Assembly: GCF_029544075.1 (NCBI RefSeq)
Contig: NZ_JAJQJH010000010.1
Location: forward strand, 62,001-126,000
Length of the DNA stretch: 64,000 nucleotides
Source of the DNA: Chromohalobacter canadensis
Lineage (GTDB): Bacteria > Pseudomonadota > Gammaproteobacteria > Pseudomonadales > Halomonadaceae
Reading direction: 5' to 3'
Below are positions 26,475 through 34,194 of the stretch, in pieces. Position numbers and translations under genes: made by a program. The notes under the pieces were generated by a model. The model was not told the origin of the DNA. It was given only the letters and a program-made list of their open reading frames with translations, and made no database searches. How positions within the stretch are numbered: position 1 is the stretch's first letter; each line of letters begins with the position of its first letter.

Positions 26475-26512
26475 CCCGGCTGCACGATCGACAACAACCA
26501 AGGAGCACGACA

Positions 26513-27499
26513 ATGCGTTTCAAGAAACTCACGCTCATCGCCACCAGCCTCTCCATCGCCGGCCTCGGCAGCCTGAATCTCGCCCAGGCCGCCACCGAGA
26601 TCCGCGTCGCCTACGGCAACCAGCCGGGTGAGCCGGTCGATGTCGCCGTCAAGGAATGGGCGGAAAACGTCGAGCAAGCCAGCGATGGCGAACTCACGCT
26701 CAGCGCGTTCCCCGCCAGCCAGCTAGGCTCCGAGACGGATGTCATGGAACAGGCGCGCTTCGGCGCGCCGATCATCACGATCACCGCCTACAGCAACTTC
26801 ATGAGCTCGGTACCCAACTTGTCGGTGCTCGACGCGCCCTACCTGGCCGACAACTTCGACGACAAGCTCAAGGTCTTCGACTCCGAGTGGTTCGCCGAGC
26901 AGAGCCAGAAGGTCGAGGAAGCCGGTTATCACATCGTCATCCCCAATACCGTGTACGGCACGCGTCACCTGCTCTCGCGCGAGCCCGCCACCACGCCCGA
27001 GGAGCTCGACGGCGTGAAGATCCGCGTACAGAACTCGCCGATGTATGTCGAGGCCATGCGCTCGATGGGCGCCACGCCGACTCCCATGTCGCTGGGCGAC
27101 GTCTACCCGGCGCTGGCCCAGGGCATGGTCGACGGGGTCGAGAACCCCACGCCGGTACTGTTCGGCGGCAAGTTCCACGAAGTCGTCAAGCACCTCAACC
27201 TGACCGGCCACATGAACACCGTAGCGCCGTTCGTCACCGGCAAGGCGTTCTGGGACCAGCTCAGCGAGGAAAACCGGCAGATCCTGACCGAGACCGGGCA
27301 GGACATGGCCACCCATCTACGTGAACTGGTCGAGAAGCAGAGCGACGTCGCCCTGCAGAAGCTCAAGGATGCCGGCGTCGAGGTCCACGAAGTAGATACG
27401 CAGCCGTTCCGCGAACGCGCCGCAGAGCAGGTGCCCGCCGCCTTCCCGCAGTGGAGCGACGGCCTGTACGAACAGGTTCGCCAGATCATCAACGGATAA
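26513..27499 (+). CDS. dctP: TRAP transporter substrate-binding protein (DctP family)
   Basis: A 328-residue periplasmic receptor with a Sec signal peptide (residues 1-25, AQA before ATEIRVAY). DctP features include FPASQLGSETDVMEQARFG near 62-80, LDGVKIRVQNSP near 163-174 with the carboxylate-binding Arg, and GMVDGVENP near 203. It is encoded 38 bp after the reductase gene, in line with uptake of a hexonate or hexuronate for the preceding enzymes. The sequence differs clearly from the dctP at 15496, suggesting a different ligand. Confidence 0.92.
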   Translation: MRFKKLTLIATSLSIAGLGSLNLAQAATEIRVAYGNQPGEPVDVAVKEWAENVEQASDGELTLSAFPASQLGSETDVMEQARFGAPIITITAYSNFMSSVPNLSVLDAPYLADNFDDKLKVFDSEWFAEQSQKVEEAGYHIVIPNTVYGTRHLLSREPATTPEELDGVKIRVQNSPMYVEAMRSMGATPTPMSLGDVYPALAQGMVDGVENPTPVLFGGKFHEVVKHLNLTGHMNTVAPFVTGKAFWDQLSEENRQILTETGQDMATHLRELVEKQSDVALQKLKDAGVEVHEVDTQPFRERAAEQVPAAFPQWSDGLYEQVRQIING

Positions 27500-27512
27500 G
27501 CGTTGAACGACC

Positions 27513-27542
27513 GCCGGCGCCACAAATGCCTGTGGCGCCGGC
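27513..27542 (+). other. Perfect hairpin between dctP and dctQ
   Basis: GCCGGCGCCACA (27513-27524) and TGTGGCGCCGGC (27531-27542) form a perfect 12-bp stem with a 6-base loop and no T-tract. It is more likely an mRNA-stabilising or processing element than a terminator, allowing excess binding protein, as at the other TRAP operon. Confidence 0.6.
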
Positions 27543-27593
27543 ACGCGTATCACGGACGGCAACACAGTAATTGCCGTGACCGAGGAGCCTCAC

Positions 27594-28061
27594 ATGAAAC
27601 GCGTACTCCATTGGATCGACCGCATCATGCGTCTCGATGAAGTGTTGGCCAGCGTGGCACTCTTCGCGATCTTTCTCGTCGCCATCAGCAACATCTTCAT
27701 GCGTTATATCTTCAACACGCCGCTGGCCTGGACCGAGGAGGTCCTTCAGCTGCTCATGGTATGGGCCACCTTCCTCGGCGCCAGCGCCCTGGTACGGCGC
27801 AACGAGCACGTGCTCATCGGCATGCTGTCGGAAAACCTGCCGACGTCGCTCGCCCGCTGGAACGACCGTCTCTTCAATGTCGGCATGGTGCTGATCGCCG
27901 CCATCGTGCTCGGCTACTGGGGACTGCAATTACTGCCCTATTCCAATTTCCGCAGCACGCCCATGCTGCAGATCCCGTACATGTGGATCCACGTCGCCAT
28001 CCCGGTCAGTGCCGTCATCATGGCCTACCACTGCCTCGTCCGTCTGGCTCGCGATACCTAA
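27594..28061 (+). CDS. dctQ: TRAP transporter small membrane subunit (DctQ family)
   Basis: A 155-residue, four-helix membrane protein. The family signature FNTPLAWTEEVLQLLMVWATFLGAS lies around residues 38-62, followed by RRNEHVLIGML. The ATG at 27594 has GAGGAG 7 bases upstream; the in-frame codon 18 bases earlier lacks one. It is followed by dctM after 12 bp. Confidence 0.92.
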   Translation: MKRVLHWIDRIMRLDEVLASVALFAIFLVAISNIFMRYIFNTPLAWTEEVLQLLMVWATFLGASALVRRNEHVLIGMLSENLPTSLARWNDRLFNVGMVLIAAIVLGYWGLQLLPYSNFRSTPMLQIPYMWIHVAIPVSAVIMAYHCLVRLARDT

Positions 28062-28073
28062 AGGATACTACCC

Positions 28074-29357
28074 ATGGCCGTAGGCATAGCACTCGCAGCG
28101 CTGTTGCTTCTTTTCGTGCTGGGCACCCCCGTCGCCTTCGCACTGTTCCTGTCGACGTTTCTGTATTTTCTGTTCGGCGCCGACCAACCCACCATGCTGC
28201 TCATCCAGCGCCTGGCCGGGGGGCTGGAGTCCATCTCGCTGCTGGCGATCCCGTTCTTCATCATGGCGGGAGTGTTCATGAACCACTCCGGCATCACCGA
28301 CCGCCTGCTCAAGCTGGCCGAGCTCATGACCCGGCGCCTGCACGGCGGACTGGCCCAGGCCAACGTGCTGCTGAGCACCTTCATGGGCGGTCTCTCCGGT
28401 TCCAACATCGCCGATGCTGCCATGAACGCCAAGCTGCTGGTGCCCAGCATGACGGCCAGCGGCTATCCCAAGCCGTTCTCCACCGCTGTCACCGCCGCCT
28501 CATCGCTGGTGACCTCGACCATCCCGCCGGGGATCGCGCTGATCGTCTACGGCTACGTCAACAACGTGTCGATCGGGCGGTTGTTTCTAGCCGGCGTGGT
28601 GCCCGGGGTCCTGATGGCGGTATGCATGATGCTATTGGTATCGCGCCAGTGCCGTCGACTGGGCTACCAGCCGCCGCGCAAGGAACGGGTCTCGCGGCGT
28701 GAATGGGTCAGTGTGACGCGCGCCGGCATCATCGCCTTGCTGCTGCCGGTCGTGGTCATCGGCGGCATTCGCGTCGGCGTCTTCACGCCGACCGAGGCCG
28801 GCGCCATGGCCGTACTTTATGCCTTGATCGTGGGGATGTTCGTCTACAAGGAAATGAACGTGAGCAACGTCGCCGTGGCCACGCGGGAATCGCTGTTCGC
28901 CTCGGTCAACGTGCTGTTCATCATCGCCGTGGCCTCTGGGTTCGCGCGCTTTCTGACCTGGGAGCACATCCCGCAGGACATCGCCATGCTGCTCTCATCC
29001 GAGGTGGGAAGCGCGGTGGCGTTCCTGTTGCTCGCCAATTTCCTTTTGCTGACGCTGGGCATGTTCCTGGAAGGCAACGCCATTCTCATCGTGCTCTCGC
29101 CGCTGCTGGCCCCTGTTGCCGCCCAGTTCGGCATCGACCCGGTGCACTTCGGCATCATCTTCATCCTCAATGCCTCCATCGGCACGATTACGCCGCCCCT
29201 CGGCACGGTAATGTTTACCACCTGTAGTATCACCGGCGTCAGGGTGCCCGATTTCATCCGCGCCATCATGCCTTATTGGCTGCTCTTGGTCGGCATACTG
29301 TTGATCGTGACCTTCGTGCCTGCCGTATCGATGACACTGCCCAACGTGATTTTCTGA
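28074..29357 (+). CDS. dctM: TRAP transporter large membrane subunit (DctM family)
   Basis: A 427-residue permease with about 12 helices. Motifs include LESISLLAIPFFIMAGVFMNHSGI near 50-73, MGGLSGSNIADAAMNAK near 104-120, IPPGIALIVYG near 150 and GVFTPTEAGAMAVLYA near 238-253. AAAGGA precedes the ATG. It appears to be the last gene of the LgoD-uxaA operon; a minus-strand repressor gene converges on it 54 bp downstream. Confidence 0.95.
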   Translation: MAVGIALAALLLLFVLGTPVAFALFLSTFLYFLFGADQPTMLLIQRLAGGLESISLLAIPFFIMAGVFMNHSGITDRLLKLAELMTRRLHGGLAQANVLLSTFMGGLSGSNIADAAMNAKLLVPSMTASGYPKPFSTAVTAASSLVTSTIPPGIALIVYGYVNNVSIGRLFLAGVVPGVLMAVCMMLLVSRQCRRLGYQPPRKERVSRREWVSVTRAGIIALLLPVVVIGGIRVGVFTPTEAGAMAVLYALIVGMFVYKEMNVSNVAVATRESLFASVNVLFIIAVASGFARFLTWEHIPQDIAMLLSSEVGSAVAFLLLANFLLLTLGMFLEGNAILIVLSPLLAPVAAQFGIDPVHFGIIFILNASIGTITPPLGTVMFTTCSITGVRVPDFIRAIMPYWLLLVGILLIVTFVPAVSMTLPNVIF

Positions 29358-29411
29358 GCGCAAGCACTTTCCTTAGCACCGGTACTTGTCTTAACACCGG
29401 AACGGCCGCCC

Positions 29412-30602
29412 TCACGCCTCCAACGCCGCCTTGGCCATGACTTGGGCGGCGGCTCCCCGCGCGGCGGTGAAGGTGCTGTCGTGAATCACCTTGATAGGGA
29501 CGCGTTGCGTCCCTCGCAGCAAGTCGTTCTGGTGAGCTTCGAAGTAGGCCAGCGCCGGCTCGATTAGACGCTCACCCAGATGCATTAGCGATCCACCAAG
29601 CACCAGCGTGGCCGGATTGAGCGTGTGGTGCAGGTTAAGCATGAGAGTCCCCAAGGCTTCACCGGCACGCCGCAGGACAGCATTGACGTCGGGGTCATCG
29701 CCGCGCGCCGCTATCGCTGCTTCCAGATTCTCGGTATCGGCGATGCCCAACGCGGCGCGAATCGCCCAACCACTGACCAGGGTTTCCGCACAACCGCGAT
29801 TGCCACAGTGGCAATAAAGCCCCCCCGGCTGCACGATGGTGTGGCCGATCTCGCCCACCAGCCCCTGCACGCCACGCGGAACCAGAGGGTAATTGTCGCC
29901 GGTAACCAGGCCACTACCGATACCGCTCCCAGCGCTGATGTAGACGATGGATTCCGGCGGGATACCGTCGTGGAAGTAGAACTCGCCGAAAGCGGCGGCG
30001 TTGGCTTCGTTATCCAGTAACCAGGCACCGTCGAGCTCCGGCAGATACGGGCGAAGCACCTCAAGGAAAGCGACATCGACCCACCCTAGATTAGGCGCGA
30101 GCCGCAGGATGGGCTGCTCCGGGGCAACCGGCCCCGGCACCGTCACACCCAAGCCCAAGCAATGCCGGTCGGCGATGCCAGGGTCGTCACGCATGTCGCG
30201 CAACATCGCGGCCAAACGCGCCGCCGTTGCTTCGGGTGTCGTAGGCGGCTCGGTGACATAGCGCTGCAGAAGCACCTCGCCGCCGAGCGTGCACGCCACG
30301 ATACGTAACCCCCTCACGCCGATATCCGCCCCTAAAAGGACATGATGGGCGTCATCCAGATACAGGGCCCGCCCCGGGCGCCCTCCGCCCCGTGGCTGCA
30401 ACTCACCTTCCCGCAACCAGCCGCGCTCCAGAAGCGCTTGCACCACGCCCCCCACGGTGGCCTTGGTTAGCTGCGTGCGCGCTGCGATGTCAGCACGCGT
30501 CGCACCGGGATAGCGGCGCACGGTGCCCAGAATCGAACTGCGATTGAGCTTCTTGAGAAAATTGAGATCACCGGCGGCTTGGGGAGCAAAGGTACTGACC
30601 AT
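29412..30602 (-). CDS. xylR: ROK-family repressor, XylR-like
   Basis: A 396-residue protein. Residues about 18-75 form a winged helix ([34 protein letters not shown]). The ROK sugar-binding domain follows: [14 protein letters not shown] near 90, [11 protein letters not shown] near 224 and the zinc motif [12 protein letters not shown] near 262. This architecture is that of NagC/XylR repressors, which bind a sugar and then release DNA. It is divergent from the D-xylose dehydrogenase gene, and the region between holds TTAGTTAA-N5-TTAACTAA, similar in layout to XylR operators of Bacillus. Xylose or xylose-derived inducer is therefore likely. Confidence 0.87.
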   Translation of the reverse strand: MVSTFAPQAAGDLNFLKKLNRSSILGTVRRYPGATRADIAARTQLTKATVGGVVQALLERGWLREGELQPRGGGRPGRALYLDDAHHVLLGADIGVRGLRIVACTLGGEVLLQRYVTEPPTTPEATAARLAAMLRDMRDDPGIADRHCLGLGVTVPGPVAPEQPILRLAPNLGWVDVAFLEVLRPYLPELDGAWLLDNEANAAAFGEFYFHDGIPPESIVYISAGSGIGSGLVTGDNYPLVPRGVQGLVGEIGHTIVQPGGLYCHCGNRGCAETLVSGWAIRAALGIADTENLEAAIAARGDDPDVNAVLRRAGEALGTLMLNLHHTLNPATLVLGGSLMHLGERLIEPALAYFEAHQNDLLRGTQRVPIKVIHDSTFTAARGAAAQVMAKAALEA

Positions 30603-30928
30603 GGCAATAAAAGGTGCCTCGCTGAAATGCGGATCGAGTTACGTAATATATCAAATTATCTCCCTCTCGCCGCCGGGGCTCGACGAAATTGACAATACAT
30701 TACCAGCGTATCCATAAAGTACCAGCCTCTATCGCGGCCAATACGATGTCGCCCCTGTCCTGGGGCTCCTTCGGGTGATGTCCATGACCTCCTATCAGTC
30801 GAGCGTATGACTATCGTCGCATGGAAATAACCGTTTCTCTGAACGATCATTCACTTAGTTAAATCTATTAACTAAAGAACGAAAGATCGCCTAGCGACAG
30901 CCGCTCCCCAATGCGATAGAGGTCCTGT
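30603..30928. promoter_or_regulatory. Divergent xylR / xylose dehydrogenase promoter region
   Basis: This 326-bp stretch has no credible gene. It is locally AT-rich. A TTGACA at 30689-30694 with CATAAA about 18 bases downstream is a possible sigma-70 promoter reading toward the dehydrogenase. The perfect inverted repeat at 30855-30875 lies downstream of it, a position suited to blocking transcription. Confidence 0.5.
30855..30875. promoter_or_regulatory. XylR-type operator TTAGTTAA-N5-TTAACTAA
   Basis: TTAGTTAA (30855-30862) and TTAACTAA (30868-30875) form a perfect 8-bp inverted repeat with spacer ATCTA, 53 bp before the dehydrogenase ATG. Known ROK XylR sites have TTAGTTT...AAACTAA arms, so the divergent ROK repressor is the obvious binder. 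Confidence 0.7.
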
Positions 30929-31666
30929 ATGAGTTCCGCGATTTATCCAAGCCTCAAAGGCAAGAAAGTGGTCATCACCGGCGGTGGTTCCGGTATTGGC
31001 GCCGGTTTGGTCGAAGCCTTCGTCAACCAGGGTGCGGACGTCCATTTCCTGGACGTCGCCGAGACGCCTTCTCGTGAGCTGGTCGAGAAATGCGGCGGCG
31101 CACCGCATTTCCATCATTGCGACCTGACCCAGCCCGAACAGCTCAGCGCCACGCTGGGCGCCATCGGCCATGTCGACGTGCTGGTCAACAATGCCGCCAA
31201 CGACGACCGCCACAAGCTCGAGGACATTACGCCCGAGTATTGGGACGACCGCATGGGCGTCAATCTGCGCCACTTGGTACTCGCCGCCCGTGAAGTGGCG
31301 CCAGCCATGCGCCGTCAAGGCCAGGGAGCGATCATCAACCTGGGCTCGATCAGCTGGCACCTGGGGCAGCCCGACATGCTGCTCTACGAAACCGCCAAGG
31401 CCGGTATCGAGGGCCTGACTCGGGCCTTGGCGAGCGACCTGGGCGGCGATGGCATCCGCGTCAACTGCATCATCCCCGGCAACGTCAAGACGCCACGTCA
31501 ATCGCGTTGGTATAGCCCGGCGGACGAGGAACAAATCGTCGAAGAGCAAAAGCTCAAGGTCCGCATACACCCGCATCACGTGGCCGCGATGGCACTGTTC
31601 CTGGCCTCGGATGACGCCGCTGCCTGTACCGCCCATAACTACTGGGTCGACGCCGGCTGGATGTAA
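30929..31666 (+). CDS. D-xylose 1-dehydrogenase (NAD+), Caulobacter type
   Basis: A 245-residue SDR that closely resembles Caulobacter xylose dehydrogenase (called XylB there) from memory. It shares the opening MSSAIYPSLKGK, the TGGGSGIGAGL loop near 18, NNAANDDRHKLEDIT near 85-99, GSISWHLG near 137 with the catalytic Ser, YETAKAGIEG (YxxxK) near 151, IPGNVKTPRQ near 178 and a VDAGWM C-terminus. It would oxidise D-xylose to xylonolactone, which the SMP-30 lactonase at 33189 can hydrolyse. It is followed by a sugar symporter after 47 bp. Closely related family members act on L-arabinose or D-galactose, so xylose is probable but not proven. Confidence 0.9.
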   Translation: MSSAIYPSLKGKKVVITGGGSGIGAGLVEAFVNQGADVHFLDVAETPSRELVEKCGGAPHFHHCDLTQPEQLSATLGAIGHVDVLVNNAANDDRHKLEDITPEYWDDRMGVNLRHLVLAAREVAPAMRRQGQGAIINLGSISWHLGQPDMLLYETAKAGIEGLTRALASDLGGDGIRVNCIIPGNVKTPRQSRWYSPADEEQIVEEQKLKVRIHPHHVAAMALFLASDDAAACTAHNYWVDAGWM

Positions 31667-31713
31667 TCTCTAGTCGCTGGCGCCCGCGCCACCCAACAAC
31701 AACGGAGCACACC

Positions 31714-33120
31714 ATGCCAACATATAGCGATTCGCAACGTTCCCTTATCGTTTTCCTCACTTGCTGTGTCGCCGCCATCGGCGGCTTCCTGTTCGGCTTC
31801 GATAGCGGTGTCATCAACGGCACCGTCGATGGCCTGCAAAACTCGTTCAACTCCGACAGCGTCGGCACCGGTTTCAATGTTGCCTCCATGCTGCTGGGTT
31901 GTGCAGTGGGGGCGTTCTTTGCCGGTGGTCTGGCCGATAAGTACGGCCGTCGTACCCTGCTGCTGGTCGCCGCCATCTTCTTCATCGTCAGCGCCTGGGG
32001 CTCGGGTGTCGCCGGTGGCTCACTGGAATTCGTCATCTATCGCATCCTGGGTGGCTTGGCCGTGGGTGCCGCGAGTGTCATGGCACCGGCCTACATCAGC
32101 GAAATCGCTCCCGCACACCTGCGTGGACGCCTCGCTACCATCCAGCAAGTCGCCATCATCTCGGGGCTTTTCTTCTCGTTTTTGAATAACTACTTGCTGG
32201 CCAACGTCGCCGGGGGCTCCACCTCCGAATTGTGGTTCGGCTTTACCGCTTGGCGCTGGATGTTCTGGATGGAACTGATCCCCGCGACGATCTTCCTGGT
32301 GGCGCTGTTATTCATTCCGGAAAGCCCGCGCTATCTGGTCAGCGCGCGTCGCGACGATCGTGCCGAACACGTGCTGCACATGATCTATAACGAAAGCGAC
32401 GCCAAAGAGCGCCTGGCTCAAATCCGCGACTCTCTATCCGAGCAGCGCAAGCCACGCTTTAGCGACTTGATCAATCCCAAGACCGGCAAGGTAATCAACT
32501 TGGTCTGGGTCGGGATCGGCTTGGCCGTGTTCCAGCAATTGGTGGGGATCAACGTCGTCTTCTACTACGGTGCCGTCCTCTGGCAAGCCGTGGGCTTCTC
32601 CGAAGGCGATGCCTTGCTGATCAACGTCATCAGTGGCGCGGTGAGTATCGCAGCCTGCTTCGGCGCCATCGCCTTGATCGACCGTATTGGACGTAAGCCG
32701 CTGCTGTGGGGCGGTTCCGTCGGTATGGCCATCACGCTCGCCATTCTCGTCTATGCTTTCTCCACCGCCGAAATGGTCGATGGTAGCCTGAAGCTCTCCG
32801 ATAGCAACGGCGTGCTCGCGCTGATCGCTGCCAACGCCTATGTGTTCTTCTTCAACAGCTCCTGGGGCCCGGTGATGTGGGTCATGCTCGGCGAGATGTT
32901 CCCCAACCAGGTACGTGGCTCAGGGCTCGCCGTCGCTGGTCTGTTCCAGTGGGTCAGTAACTTCGCCATCACCATGACCTTCCCGATCATGCTCGCCTCC
33001 ATCGGCCTGACCGGCGCTTACAGCTTCTACGCCATTTGCGCGGTCATCTCGATCTTCTTCGTCATCAAATTCGTCCGCGAAACGAAGGGACGTGAACTCG
33101 AAGACATGGCTTACGCATAA
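31714..33120 (+). CDS. MFS sugar:H+ symporter (sugar porter family)
   Basis: A 468-residue, 12-helix transporter of the XylE/AraE/GalP family. Signature motifs are present: GGFLFGFDSGVINGT near 18, DKYGRRTLL near 75, RGRLATIQQ near 134, PESPRYL near 203, QQLVGINVVFYYG near 275, DRIGRKPLL near 324 and ETKGRELED near the end. Its place after xylose dehydrogenase points to D-xylose. A strong terminator hairpin follows its stop. Confidence 0.93.
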   Translation: MPTYSDSQRSLIVFLTCCVAAIGGFLFGFDSGVINGTVDGLQNSFNSDSVGTGFNVASMLLGCAVGAFFAGGLADKYGRRTLLLVAAIFFIVSAWGSGVAGGSLEFVIYRILGGLAVGAASVMAPAYISEIAPAHLRGRLATIQQVAIISGLFFSFLNNYLLANVAGGSTSELWFGFTAWRWMFWMELIPATIFLVALLFIPESPRYLVSARRDDRAEHVLHMIYNESDAKERLAQIRDSLSEQRKPRFSDLINPKTGKVINLVWVGIGLAVFQQLVGINVVFYYGAVLWQAVGFSEGDALLINVISGAVSIAACFGAIALIDRIGRKPLLWGGSVGMAITLAILVYAFSTAEMVDGSLKLSDSNGVLALIAANAYVFFFNSSWGPVMWVMLGEMFPNQVRGSGLAVAGLFQWVSNFAITMTFPIMLASIGLTGAYSFYAICAVISIFFVIKFVRETKGRELEDMAYA

Positions 33121-33131
33121 TTGCCATTATT

Positions 33132-33171
33132 CCGGTGTCGGAGGAAACTCCGACACCGGTTTTTTGTTTTT
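33132..33171 (+). terminator. Rho-independent terminator inside the xylose operon
   Basis: CCGGTGTCGGAG (33132-33143), loop GAAA, CTCCGACACCGG (33148-33159), then TTTTTTGTTTTT: a perfect 12-bp stem with a stable tetraloop and T-tract. It lies between the symporter stop and the lactonase ribosome site, so it should reduce or stop transcription into the lactonase gene. Confidence 0.88.
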
Positions 33172-33188
33172 GGCCCCAGGAGGTCACG

Positions 33189-34079
33189 ATGCCTACACTC
33201 ATAGCTCCGCAGGCAACACCGCGCGTCGTCCATCCGGCCCACAACATCCTTGGTGAAGGGCCGCTATGGGACGACACGGAACAAGCGCTTTACTGGGTGG
33301 ATATCAAAGGCCACCAGCTCCAGTGTCTAGCCGGCGGTAACGTGCGCCAGTGGTCGTTCGACGAGGAAATCACGAGCGTGCATCGTCACGCCGAAGGTGG
33401 GTTCATCGTCACGCTACGACACGCCATCGCGCGTCTTCAACTGCCCGAAGGTACGCTCGAAAAGTGGCTCACCCCCGAGCCTGAGCTTCCCGGAAACCGC
33501 TTCAACGATGCCGTCGTCGATACCAGCGGCACGCTATGGTGCGGCACCATGGACGACGCCGAGGGCCACACTAGCGGCTCGCTCTATCGCGTGCGTCTCG
33601 ACGGCGACTGCCAACGCCAAGACAGCGGATACATCGTCACCAACGGCCCGGTGCTCTCACCTCAGGGGGATTGGCTCTACCACACAGACACGCTGGAACG
33701 CCTCATCTATCGATTCGCCGTGGATGAACATGGCAACCTTTCGGACCGTGAACCCTTCATCCGCATCCCCCAGGATCAAGGCTGCCCCGACGGCATGACC
33801 ACCGACCGCGACGGCAACCTCTGGGTCTGCCAATTCGGCGGCTGGCGTATCAGCATATTCGATAGCCAAGGCCAACTGCGCGAAGAAATCCCCATGCCCG
33901 TCGCCAACATCACCAGTTGCACCTTCGGTGGCCCCGACCTTTCCACTCTCTACATCACCACCGCACGCAAGGGGCTCGACGATGCAGCGCTCGCGGCGCA
34001 ACCCGATGCCGGTGCGCTATTCGCCATCGACACTCAAGCACAAGGCTTGCTTGCTGGAACCTTCGGCGCTCTTCGCTAA
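33189..34079 (+). CDS. SMP-30/gluconolactonase-family sugar lactonase, probable xylonolactonase
   Basis: A 296-residue six-bladed propeller enzyme that opens aldonolactones. Motifs: HNILGEGPLWDD near 18-29 (metal-ligand Glu), NRFNDAVVDTSGTLWCGTMDD near 105-125 (Asn and Asp of the metal site) and GCPDGMTTDRDGNLWVCQFGG near 199-219 (catalytic Asp). The ATG at 33189 has AGGAGG 6 bases upstream; an earlier in-frame ATG at 33135 would lie inside the terminator hairpin and is rejected. It would turn xylonolactone from the dehydrogenase at 30929 into xylonate. Confidence 0.88.
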   Translation: MPTLIAPQATPRVVHPAHNILGEGPLWDDTEQALYWVDIKGHQLQCLAGGNVRQWSFDEEITSVHRHAEGGFIVTLRHAIARLQLPEGTLEKWLTPEPELPGNRFNDAVVDTSGTLWCGTMDDAEGHTSGSLYRVRLDGDCQRQDSGYIVTNGPVLSPQGDWLYHTDTLERLIYRFAVDEHGNLSDREPFIRIPQDQGCPDGMTTDRDGNLWVCQFGGWRISIFDSQGQLREEIPMPVANITSCTFGGPDLSTLYITTARKGLDDAALAAQPDAGALFAIDTQAQGLLAGTFGALR

Positions 34080-34125
34080 GCCTCACCGCTAAGCCAATGC
34101 ATCAGCGTTCTTCGGTATCACCAAA

Positions 34126-34158
34126 AACGCCTTCACCGCGCTAGGCAGTGAAGGCGTT
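34126..34158 (-). terminator. Terminator hairpin between convergent lactonase and chemoreceptor genes
   Basis: AACGCCTTCAC (34126-34136) pairs with GTGAAGGCGTT (34148-34158); read on the minus strand the stem is followed by a T-run, so it ends the chemoreceptor transcript, and it may work in both directions. A second hairpin, GCCAGCCC / GGGCTGGC, stands at 34165-34185. Confidence 0.72.
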
Positions 34159-34194
34159 CTTCATGCCAGCCCGGACGGGGCTGGCAAGCTACGA

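Noticed and set aside
33135-33188. Upstream ATG extending the lactonase by 18 residues
   Set aside because: It lies within a perfect terminator stem-loop, while AGGAGG is properly spaced for the ATG at 33189.
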